In this document: positions 25,971-33,873 of the stretch, in pieces
Layout of the letters: each line of letters begins with the position of its first letter
How positions within the stretch are numbered: position 1 is the first letter of the stretch
Translations under genes and position numbers: made by a program
The notes under the pieces: generated by a model
Database searches by the model: none
Told to the model about the DNA's origin: nothing
What the model saw: the letters and a program-made list of their open reading frames with translations, nothing else
DNA from: Pirellulaceae bacterium
GTDB lineage: Bacteria > Planctomycetota > Planctomycetia > Pirellulales > Pirellulaceae
NCBI GenBank assembly: GCA_028280445.1
Contig: JANQLU010000136.1
Location: 372,001 to 436,000 of the forward strand
Length of the DNA: 64,000 nt
Direction: 5' to 3'

Positions 25971-26630
25971 TTAATCTGTTGTCGTGTCCAGTTTCGCAAC
26001 TTTGGCTACGCCGTTGGGTCCGGAACGAAGTTCGTAGATTCGATCGGCATGTTGTTCAAAAACACGCCGGTCGTGATGACTGATCATCAACACTTGAAAA
26101 CCCAATGCCTCTCCTGCTTCGCGAGCAATTTTTACCAGCCGTGGAACGAGTTCGGGTCGTAGCCAGCAATCCTGCTCGTCGAGGACTAAAAACGGACGAT
26201 GCGTTTCTGGCGGCAATGTTGCCAGTGCAAACATTCGCAAACCGATCGAAAGGATGTTGGCAACCGAGCCACCTTGGCCTTTTAAAATATCTTCTCGATG
26301 ACCATCACGCTCGACATAAAAATCGACAGCGGCGGCATTGTTTTTCCATAATGCTTCGGCCTTGAAGCGAATCGGTTGTTCCAAAATATCTTGTAAAGCG
26401 ATGGTAAGTGCATTTTCAATGGTTTCCAGCGTTTCCTGAAACAGCTGATCGCTCAGTTGTTGTAGCGCGACCGTGACGCCTTCTGCTGTTTTTAGATATT
26501 GATCGATCTCGTCGATATCTTTTTCGCATGATTGTTTGTCGCGTTCGGTCTGTTGGCGCAACGCGCTCCATTGTCCGAATCGTTGACGCAGCTCGGTGGG
26601 TGGTTTCGCGATTGTTTGAGGTTCGGTCAC
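25971..26630 (-). CDS. Rad50/SbcC-like ATPase, C-terminal half (signature, Walker B, H-loop)
   Basis: A 219-residue protein equivalent to the C-terminal ATPase lobe of Rad50. A short coiled coil (~20-90) leads to GHREDILKGQGGSVANILSIGLRMFAL, which takes the place of the ABC signature. Then come Walker B FLVLDEQDCWLRPELVPRLV and the H-loop VLMISHHDRRVFEQHADRIYEL. No P-loop is present; that is in the separate N-terminal half at 27968-29413. The start lies 3 bases after the stop of the coiled-coil gene. With Mre11 encoded in the same operon, a DNA double-strand-break-processing complex assembled from separate halves is the straightforward model. Confidence 0.82.
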   Translation of the reverse strand: MTEPQTIAKPPTELRQRFGQWSALRQQTERDKQSCEKDIDEIDQYLKTAEGVTVALQQLSDQLFQETLETIENALTIALQDILEQPIRFKAEALWKNNAAAVDFYVERDGHREDILKGQGGSVANILSIGLRMFALATLPPETHRPFLVLDEQDCWLRPELVPRLVKIAREAGEALGFQVLMISHHDRRVFEQHADRIYELRSGPNGVAKVAKLDTTTD

Positions 26631-26633
26631 GGA

Positions 26634-26927
26634 TTACTCCACGGCTTCGTTAAATTGTTTTTCGACATCGGCCAATTCCGACTCGATCGTTTCGAGGTGC
26701 TGTTGATAATCGACCAAACGTTTTTCGTTTTCCGCTTCCATCGCTGCTAATTTGTTTTTGAGTTCTTGCAAATCGCTGGTCCCGAACGATTCCAGCGCCT
26801 GTTTTTCAAGAGCGTCCAGTTGTGACTGGGCATTTTCAAGATTGGTTTGAGCACGAACGCGTTGATCGTTCAATCGGGAATACCGCTGCGACAATTGCTC
26901 GAGGGTTCGAGTTTGTTCATGAGACAT
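26634..26927 (-). CDS. Small coiled-coil protein of the split Mre11/Rad50 operon
   Basis: A 97-residue, almost entirely coiled-coil protein (LEQLSQRYSRLNDQRVRAQTN, LDALEKQALESFG, ELKNKLAAMEAENEKRLVDY). It contains no cysteines and no catalytic motif. It lies between the Mre11-like gene (12 bases upstream) and the Rad50 C-half gene (3 bases downstream). It could be the detached descending coiled coil of a Rad50 arm that re-pairs with the N-terminal half, or a separate linker subunit. The family is not recognised beyond coiled coil. Confidence 0.7.
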   Translation of the reverse strand: MSHEQTRTLEQLSQRYSRLNDQRVRAQTNLENAQSQLDALEKQALESFGTSDLQELKNKLAAMEAENEKRLVDYQQHLETIESELADVEKQFNEAVE

Positions 26928-26939
26928 ATCTGGAGCTCC

Positions 26940-27971
26940 TTAAATATCGACCAACACATCGTCAGCCAACAAACGAATTTCTGCAGCGACATCCGCTTCG
27001 AATTGATGAAGATTTTTGTCGAGGAATTCAGTCAGACCCGCGCCTGTTTCCGTCGCACGGGCCTGCAATTCCGCCAACCCGGTAACAAATCGACCTTGAG
27101 ATTCACGGTCGGCCGTTTCATCGACGATGGCTTCGTGAAACACTTCTTCGTAAGGCCGGTGTGGTACGGTCAGGTATTCCATCGACCAGCCAGTTGGACT
27201 AATTGCCGGGTCAATCACAATTTTTAACACCGATGGAACATGTTCGCGGGTAACATCACTGCGTTTGCGGCGTGAGATATTGCCGGGGGTAATGATTTTT
27301 GTTTTGCCGGCGATGACTTCATCCAACCGACGATGAATGTGACCATTGATCAAAATATCGATGCCGAGTTGATCGCTGATTTTGATTTTTCCCGCTTGCT
27401 CGTATCCAGGTACGATCAAATCGTGGTGACACAGCCAAATCACCAAAGGGTCATCGGCCCCGAGATCTGGATTCGAAAAACCCAACGTTGCCTGATTCGA
27501 GCTGTCTTTTTTTCTTTTGATTGACCCAACAGACATCTCCACCGAGTCTGGCAGATGTTGCCCCCATGGCGTTCCACCGATGAAAACGTCGCGGCCATTG
27601 AAATTGCCTTGGAAATTTTGATGTTCGTCCAACAATTTCAAGCGACCGGCACCAGCCAGAACACTCAAACTGTCGTTTTCGTCAATTTGATTTTCGTGCA
27701 CATCGTGGTTGCCATAAATTCCGATGATTTCACAATCGAACATTTCCAGCAGTTCGACGAGCAGCCAGTTTGGATTGTCGCGCGGCAATTGAAACAGGTC
27801 GCCTAAAATCACCGGCAACAATTTGTCTTTTTTGGCGCGGTTTAAACACCAACGCAGCTTTTTCAGAATGGTTTGCGGATAATCGTCTTTGCGAAACCCC
27901 GGCACGCGTCCTTCGAGATGCGGGTCGCCGATGACCAGTAAGCCATTGTATTTTGTGGCTCGAAAGCTCAT
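26940..27971 (-). CDS. Mre11/SbcD-like metallophosphoesterase nuclease
   Basis: A 343-residue calcineurin-like phosphoesterase with the complete set of metal-binding motifs in order: LLVIGDPHLEGR, PVILGDLFQLP, IIGIYGNHDVHEN, IWLCHHDLIVPG and ILINGHIHRRL. A C-terminal helical extension (AELQARATETGAGLTEFLDKN) could bind the Rad50 coiled coil. Its ATG overlaps the stop of the Rad50 N-half gene by four bases. Expected role: Mn-dependent exo/endonuclease of the Mre11-Rad50 complex in repair of breaks and hairpins. The context makes this firm; SbcD specificity is not shown. Confidence 0.88.
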   Translation of the reverse strand: MSFRATKYNGLLVIGDPHLEGRVPGFRKDDYPQTILKKLRWCLNRAKKDKLLPVILGDLFQLPRDNPNWLLVELLEMFDCEIIGIYGNHDVHENQIDENDSLSVLAGAGRLKLLDEHQNFQGNFNGRDVFIGGTPWGQHLPDSVEMSVGSIKRKKDSSNQATLGFSNPDLGADDPLVIWLCHHDLIVPGYEQAGKIKISDQLGIDILINGHIHRRLDEVIAGKTKIITPGNISRRKRSDVTREHVPSVLKIVIDPAISPTGWSMEYLTVPHRPYEEVFHEAIVDETADRESQGRFVTGLAELQARATETGAGLTEFLDKNLHQFEADVAAEIRLLADDVLVDI

Positions 27972-29413
27972 GACTGGCCCTCCGATGATTTGTCTCGGCC
28001 ATCATCATTTGGGTTTGCCTCGATATGTGCGGTGGCCAGTGCCGTTTCGATATCAATCGATTGGCCACAGGTTGGGCAATTATCGAGCTGTTCGAAATTT
28101 TCGCGCAGCGCTGATTCGGCCTCGGCACTTTCGACTTCGTGATTGATGACTTTTTTCTTTTCGTTTTCAACCGCGCTACGGGCGGCTGACAACGACTCGA
28201 TCATCGAATGCAATTGTGTCTTGAGTGCAGATTCGTTGTCGTGTTGTAATTCCCAAATGTTTGACAACACTTGCAACATCGATTGGGCGTGCGATTTCGA
28301 TTGTTTTAAATTTGCGAGTTGATCGATGAGTTGGCTCAGCGGCACCGTTGATTCGATTTGCGGCATCGATTTGCAATTCGACAGGATTTGATTTCGCGCC
28401 TTGGAAATTTTGAGCGTTTGCGTTTGTTCATCGAGTTGTTCAATCAACCGTTTGAGATTCTCAGTGGATGGAACGTCGGGAGGACGCTGGACGCCTTGGA
28501 GCGATTGACAGATTGCCGAATATTTGTCGCAACGTTTTTTCGCGGACTCAAATGCGGAAATGAGATCGCGCAGCGCTCGGTTGGCGGTTTGCTGTTGTTG
28601 AATCCGGACGAATTGCGCCTCCGCTTTCTCAATCGCCGATTCCAAATCGTACAAGGGTTCCAGCGCGGTCAACCGTCTGTCCAGTTTCGATTGCTCGGCA
28701 AGTTTTAGTTTGCGCTGGCTATTGGCTTCCTTGATTTTCGTGCGATGCCGTTGCTGCATCTCGATCAGCTTGGCAGTATCGGATGATGATGCAAAAAATG
28801 CCGCGCGGTCAGTGGCTTTATCACCGAGCAAGAATATCGGACTTTTTTGTTCGCCAAAATGGACGTCAAAAAAAGTATTTTCGCGGGGTGTCATTACCAA
28901 CGGCATTCTTAGCAAATCGTGCAAATCGTCGGGAACACTTCCCCGCAACCGATCGACGACACGACCGTTGACCACGTAACTCGTTTTGTTTTTGATGCGT
29001 CGCCAGATTAAAACATTGCCGGTTGGGCATTCGGCGACGTAAGGCTGGTCGTCCTCAGTTCTAAAATCATCTTCCGATTTTGGCGGTTTGTTTTTATCGA
29101 AACATTGGCCGCATTCGCAAGTCTCTATGATCACTTCGCACTCTTTTTCGCCGTGGCGAACCATGAAATCGCCGCTGGCATTTTGGGCAACGGTTTGGAG
29201 CGCGGAGACGATGGCAGATTTTCCAGAATTGTTGTCACCAATTAAGACCGTCAATCCGTTGGTTTGGCTTGATGAGCTTGCGCCAGAGTTTTTGGATTGC
29301 GCGCGATCCGTTCCCGCCACAGGTTCAATCACTGTGAACTCGTGCGACATAAAATTTTTGAGAACAATCCTTCGAATCATCGAGTCCATCCAAATCGTCC
29401 CGAGTGACGACAT
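27968..29413 (-). CDS. Rad50/SbcC-like ATPase, N-terminal half ending in a zinc hook
   Basis: A 481-residue protein carrying only the N-terminal lobe of Rad50. The Walker A is LTVLIGDNNSGKSAIVSALQ (Lys65). After the lobe a long coiled coil runs from about 205 to 440 and ends in a zinc-hook motif NCPTCGQSID (446-449), 32 residues from the C-terminus. Another Cys cluster, CECGQC, lies near residue 100. No signature or Walker B occurs; these are in the 219-residue protein at 25971. The true start may be the internal ATG at 29380 (MIRRIVLKNFMSHEFTV), which matches Rad50 N-termini better. It is the first gene of the four-gene operon. Confidence 0.82.
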   Translation of the reverse strand: MSSLGTIWMDSMIRRIVLKNFMSHEFTVIEPVAGTDRAQSKNSGASSSSQTNGLTVLIGDNNSGKSAIVSALQTVAQNASGDFMVRHGEKECEVIIETCECGQCFDKNKPPKSEDDFRTEDDQPYVAECPTGNVLIWRRIKNKTSYVVNGRVVDRLRGSVPDDLHDLLRMPLVMTPRENTFFDVHFGEQKSPIFLLGDKATDRAAFFASSSDTAKLIEMQQRHRTKIKEANSQRKLKLAEQSKLDRRLTALEPLYDLESAIEKAEAQFVRIQQQQTANRALRDLISAFESAKKRCDKYSAICQSLQGVQRPPDVPSTENLKRLIEQLDEQTQTLKISKARNQILSNCKSMPQIESTVPLSQLIDQLANLKQSKSHAQSMLQVLSNIWELQHDNESALKTQLHSMIESLSAARSAVENEKKKVINHEVESAEAESALRENFEQLDNCPTCGQSIDIETALATAHIEANPNDDGRDKSSEGQS

Positions 29414-29550
29414 GGGTTGAATGAGAAAGCCTTTATTTGTGTCATCATATACAATTCCACAAAAAAGACTATGCGCCCGGCAGTGACACGTTTGGTCACA
29501 ACGGTTGAATTATCTTGAAAAAAACCGCATTTGCTGACGATGCGTTTCGT

Positions 29551-30087
29551 TTATTTGTCGCGTGCGGCTGCTTTGGCAACTTTGAGGTTTTCATCAGTTG
29601 CCGGACAAGCCGACAAAATTCGAACGGGCACGGTTCCCGCCATCGAACTTGCCTTCATGGTTTGCAAAACGAAAATGCAGGGCTCGCCTTTTTTCGTCAA
29701 CTTCGAGGTAATTTTCTCTTTGGTGATCAACCCGGCGGTAACTTTCCAATTAGCGGGTTTTTTGAGTTTCGCTAATTTTAATTCTTCGTCAGTCACAGAA
29801 AAAAAATTGCCGCGAATTTGGCCTTTGGGTTGAAACGTAATCGAGTGGAAAACAATCGCGCCCCCTTTGTCATTGGGCCGTTTTCCAACCAGTTTATAAT
29901 TCTCGACGGAACCAGTGACGACAAAGTCCCCACGTTTAAATGATTCAAACAGCGGGTGCTTTTTCAGTTTCTCAAGCTCCTTGTCTTGTTTTGATTTTTC
30001 AGTGCTATCTGTTTCCTGGGCCAGGGAAATCTCAACAGCAAAACAGCAGATCAGCGAAAGGGCGGTGCAGAGAACGAATCGGTACAT
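29551..30087 (-). CDS. Secreted protein of unknown function
   Basis: A 178-residue exported protein; the ATG at 30087 gives a good signal peptide (VLCTALSLICCFAVEISLAQ), while the longer frame from 30147 does not. The mature part is Lys-rich and begins with a charged helix (KSKQDKELEKLKKHPLFESF), followed by a beta-rich region. I do not recognise a family. It lies about 80 bases downstream of the M49-like peptidase gene in the same direction and may share its transcript. Confidence 0.65.
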   Translation of the reverse strand: MYRFVLCTALSLICCFAVEISLAQETDSTEKSKQDKELEKLKKHPLFESFKRGDFVVTGSVENYKLVGKRPNDKGGAIVFHSITFQPKGQIRGNFFSVTDEELKLAKLKKPANWKVTAGLITKEKITSKLTKKGEPCIFVLQTMKASSMAGTVPVRILSACPATDENLKVAKAAARDK

Positions 30088-30164
30088 GGTTGGCTCCCAA
30101 AATAGTGTGGATTTGGGACGCACGCCAACAACCAATAGTTCCCGCAACCTGACAGGATTGTTAT

Positions 30165-31874
30165 TTATGGCAATTCGATAAATGCCGAATTGCCAAGCCC
30201 GAGGGTTTTGCGTCCCTGTTCAAACACGATATCGGTTGGAATTCCAGCCTGGTTAATTCTGGCCAAGTCCGCCTTGAGTTGATCTCCAACATACCCCATT
30301 TCTTCGACGAATTTCTGGGCAGCGTCGTAGTCGCCATCGCCTTGGAGTTGCAATATTTTTGCCGACAGTTTTTTCATCGCCAATTTCATTTTTTCCATGT
30401 TCACTCGGTACTCACCAGATTTTTCCCGTGTAAATGCCCCTTCTTTTTCAAAGAAATTGAAACGAATCATATTCGCTTTCCCGTGGGCGCTACTGGCACC
30501 GAATCGCACACTTCGGAAAATCCCGGCCATGAAAGTCACATAGTAATCTTCGAGTTGTCCTTCGGTTAAATCACCCGACTTGAGCAATTGTGTAATCATG
30601 TACAAACCGAGAATATCGGCTTTGCCTTCTTCCAGGGCACTGGCGTTGTTCTGCAACGCTTCACGAACTTTGCGTCGATTTCCGTCGACGGTGTATTTAA
30701 TACCCAGCCCGTGAGCTACTTCATGAAACATGGTGTTCGAGAAAAACGCATTGAACGTGATGTGTTTGCGTTGATCTTCGACAATCAGCCGTTTGGAGAT
30801 CGGAACGAGAATGCGATCATATTTCGCTTTCATCGCGTTTTTCAGTTGCAAGCGACGCGAACCTTTTTTGTCCTGGACCACTTCGTCATTGGGCAGATTG
30901 ATGGCGATCGTTTTCGAACCCGCGTTGCAATCGCCCGCGTAATAAATCACGTCGTAAGCATTCAGGTCTGATTTGGATCCCGGTTTTTCCTGTTTGTATT
31001 TTTCTGGAACGGGAAGATTTTTTTGTAGACCAGGCAACATTTTGGTGTATTTGCTCAGCCGTTCGCTCCATTTCATATCTTTAATCAAAATAAAGCATTC
31101 GCACGCCGCTTTGTAACCAAACAATTTGTCTTCGTATGTTTCGATGGGTCCGATCACGATATCAATGGGATTGGTTTTCATATCCATCCAGAGCATATCG
31201 CTTTCACGATACTTGTCGGACAACAGCGCGTCCGCGCGAGCGTTCAAGTATTTTTTAAAGCCATCGTTTTCGGCCAATTTGGCCGCCTGTTTCATTTTCG
31301 CAGCGGCGATTTCAAATTCTTTTTTGAAAAACTTGCTGTAAGGAATGACCTGTAGTCGTCGATTGCCAGCTCGGCGGATCATCGTATACAGATTTTTCAT
31401 GGCTTGTGCCTGTTCGGGATGTTTTTCGATCGCTGCGTTAAACTCTTTTTTGGTCATGTCCGCAGGATAAAAATTCGCGCCCAGCGGTTTGGGCCCAAAG
31501 CCTTTGAAAAATGGGCGATCCCCCTGGAGCCGATCCCAGGCTCCGTAGTTGACATTGGCAAAACTCACGTAACCAATGCCCTGTTTTTGAAGCTTTTTGA
31601 GCAACTCGGTGCGATCACCGTACGCCTGTTTCCAAAAAGCCGCATCCATCTGGCGCGCGGCATCCAACAGGATATAAATCATTTGACGTTGGTTGTCGCT
31701 CAAATGGCTCATGTCCGCCGTCAGTTTCACCAAAGCATATTTTGTAAACTCTGAGGGCTTCAACGGCTCTTGTTGCTTTGTAGTTTGAGCTCCGAGAAAC
31801 GACGACATCGTCAGCAGTGTACAAATCACGATCAACGGCAAAATTCGGTTGCAGCGAAATTGACGGAAAAACAT
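30165..31874 (-). CDS. Exported zinc peptidase resembling family M49 (dipeptidyl-peptidase III)
   Basis: A 569-residue protein, started at the ATG at 31874 to expose the signal peptide (LPLIVICTLLTMSSFLGAQ). The active site is SNTMFHEVAHGLGIKY (HEVAH 384-388) with a second motif ALEEGKADILGLY (415-420), spaced as in M49 peptidases. Classical M49 enzymes have a longer HExxGH motif and EECRAD, whereas this has the five-residue HExxH form that is known in some bacterial DPP III relatives. Upstream segments such as IGPIETYEDKLFGYKAACECF also fit M49. Expected role: removal of dipeptides from peptide N-termini in the periplasm. The family call is good; activity is inferred. Confidence 0.78.
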   Translation of the reverse strand: MFFRQFRCNRILPLIVICTLLTMSSFLGAQTTKQQEPLKPSEFTKYALVKLTADMSHLSDNQRQMIYILLDAARQMDAAFWKQAYGDRTELLKKLQKQGIGYVSFANVNYGAWDRLQGDRPFFKGFGPKPLGANFYPADMTKKEFNAAIEKHPEQAQAMKNLYTMIRRAGNRRLQVIPYSKFFKKEFEIAAAKMKQAAKLAENDGFKKYLNARADALLSDKYRESDMLWMDMKTNPIDIVIGPIETYEDKLFGYKAACECFILIKDMKWSERLSKYTKMLPGLQKNLPVPEKYKQEKPGSKSDLNAYDVIYYAGDCNAGSKTIAINLPNDEVVQDKKGSRRLQLKNAMKAKYDRILVPISKRLIVEDQRKHITFNAFFSNTMFHEVAHGLGIKYTVDGNRRKVREALQNNASALEEGKADILGLYMITQLLKSGDLTEGQLEDYYVTFMAGIFRSVRFGASSAHGKANMIRFNFFEKEGAFTREKSGEYRVNMEKMKLAMKKLSAKILQLQGDGDYDAAQKFVEEMGYVGDQLKADLARINQAGIPTDIVFEQGRKTLGLGNSAFIELP

Positions 31875-32009
31875 TGGCGCACTCCGAGGAAATATTATTT
31901 TTCGACTTTTATAATTATCCGTGCAAAACGCGGATGTTTCAATCGACGGCCAGACACACCCTGCAGGGATTGTACGAATCATCTATGTTGATCGAATAGG
32001 GAAAGGCAA

Positions 32010-33797
32010 TTGTCAGATTTGGTAACGAACGTGACGGTCGAAAATAACACAAAAACAGCAACCTCATCAGAATCCGTCTGGATTTTTCCGGCCACGATGG
32101 TCGCCTGGATTTTGATCGTGGCCATTGCTTCGTGGCGTTACCACGGCACGCCGATTCGCCCCAAATCTGCTCCGGAAGATCAGTTTAGTGCCCGACGCGC
32201 GCTAGTCATTCTCGAAGATTTGGTGGGAGACGGCATCACGCATCCATCTGGAAGCGAACAAAATGCGGTAGTTCGTCAGCGAGTGATCGACCACCTCAAA
32301 AAATATGGCTACGACGTTGCACAACAAAAACGTACGGCTGTGACTCGTAGCGGCGAAAAAATTCCACTGGTCAATTTGTTTACCCGCTACCACGGGAAAA
32401 ACCATGGCACTCCAAGCCAGCGGTTGATTGCCGTCGTCTCTCACTACGATTCTCGCGCGCCAGCGCCCGGTGCAGGGGATGATGGCGCGGGTGTTGCCGC
32501 GTCATTGGAAGTGGCGCGGATGTTGAAACAGATGCCACAACTCAATCACGACATTCTGTTTTTGATCACCGATGGCGAAGAACTTGGGCTTTTGGGGGCG
32601 CGAGAATTCGTCGACAAAAAAAAATTGCTCACGAGCCAAATCGATGTCGTGATCAATCTCGAAGCGCGGGGCACGGCCGGTCCGAGTTTGATGTTCGAAA
32701 CACACCCGGATAATTCTGTTTCGGTACAGCAGTTCAGCGCCGCTTCACCAAAACCGTTTTGCGGCTCGCTGTTTTACGAAATCTATAAAAAACTGCCAAA
32801 CGATACTGATTTTACGGTTTTCAAACAGGAAGATATTCCCGGTTTCAATTTTGCCTTTATCGGAGATGTCGAAAATTATCACGCTGAAAGCGATACGATC
32901 CAAAACCTGGACTTAAACAGTTTGCAGCATCACGGCGACAATCTACTCAGTTTGCTATTGGAATTGGACAAGGCTGATCAATTTCAACCAGGTCCAAATG
33001 AAACCAAGTTCCGCGTCTATTTTGATGTGATGGGCTGGTTTGTAATTGACTGGCCCGTGCATTGGTCCAGCGGACTATGGATTCTCGGATTGATCGGATG
33101 TGTTGCTGTGTACTGGTGCATCCGGCCTGAAAAATTGGCGCCTGAATCGACCGACAGCAACGTTCCTGCGTGGGTTGTTTGGTTCAACTCCAATCGTTGG
33201 ATTCGATCGGCGTTTTGGATTTTGGTTATGATCGGTGCATCGTTAATGGCGGCCTTTGCTATGCATGCCGGTTTGCTTTCCGGTGAAGCTATTCAGCGCG
33301 GCTGGGTCAATGACGCAGTGGCCGTCGAGTTGGGTTACTGGTCCGTTGCAATCTGTGCCATTTACGTTTGTGTCTGGTTAGCCGAACAATCGGGACTAGA
33401 GAATCATATCTGGCTGGTCGTCATCGTGTTGTGGTCGATTCTGGGCTTGCTGGTGACCTTGAATATCGCCGGTGCTTGTTATTTGTTTATTATGCCGCTG
33501 TTGACAACAGCTCTGTTGTCGATCGTACCCGCTTTTATCTTCAAGCGATCGTTTCAGACGTGGGTGTTTTTTATCTTTGCCGTGTCTGTCGGTTTTTTCT
33601 GGCTACCGATGGAACGCATGTTTTACGACGCCGTCGGATTTCGGATTAATCTGCTATTGGTTGTGCGAATCGCGTTGGTCACGACGGCAATTTTTCCAAT
33701 TGCATTTGCGACCCATGAAAAATGGGTTCCGCGGATTGCGATTTCATTTGCGTTTCTCGGGTTTGGTGCATCGATACTTTGTGTCGTTTGGACGTAA
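32010..33797 (+). CDS. M28-family metallopeptidase with C-terminal membrane domain
   Basis: A 595-residue protein with one N-terminal membrane helix (about 24-42), an M28 aminopeptidase domain (about 55-330) and roughly six to seven membrane helices after residue 345. Zinc-binding and catalytic residues fit the family: VVSHYDSRAP (His145), GAGDDGAG (Asp157), LITDGEELGLLGA (Glu190/191), INLEARG (Glu218) and the last His in ENYHAESDTI. The peptidase should face the periplasm. The start is a TTG at 32010 preceded by a purine-rich AGGGAAAGG; the next in-frame ATG falls inside the first helix. This resembles ER/Fxna-type membrane M28 peptidases. Divergently transcribed from the M49-like gene. Confidence 0.85.
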   Translation: MSDLVTNVTVENNTKTATSSESVWIFPATMVAWILIVAIASWRYHGTPIRPKSAPEDQFSARRALVILEDLVGDGITHPSGSEQNAVVRQRVIDHLKKYGYDVAQQKRTAVTRSGEKIPLVNLFTRYHGKNHGTPSQRLIAVVSHYDSRAPAPGAGDDGAGVAASLEVARMLKQMPQLNHDILFLITDGEELGLLGAREFVDKKKLLTSQIDVVINLEARGTAGPSLMFETHPDNSVSVQQFSAASPKPFCGSLFYEIYKKLPNDTDFTVFKQEDIPGFNFAFIGDVENYHAESDTIQNLDLNSLQHHGDNLLSLLLELDKADQFQPGPNETKFRVYFDVMGWFVIDWPVHWSSGLWILGLIGCVAVYWCIRPEKLAPESTDSNVPAWVVWFNSNRWIRSAFWILVMIGASLMAAFAMHAGLLSGEAIQRGWVNDAVAVELGYWSVAICAIYVCVWLAEQSGLENHIWLVVIVLWSILGLLVTLNIAGACYLFIMPLLTTALLSIVPAFIFKRSFQTWVFFIFAVSVGFFWLPMERMFYDAVGFRINLLLVVRIALVTTAIFPIAFATHEKWVPRIAISFAFLGFGASILCVVWT

Positions 33798-33873
33798 CAA
33801 TGGTTCGAATACATGCTTGCGTTTGGCTCCGAACCGTCCACAATAGTGACATGTCGCGTTTTAAGGAGCCGAG

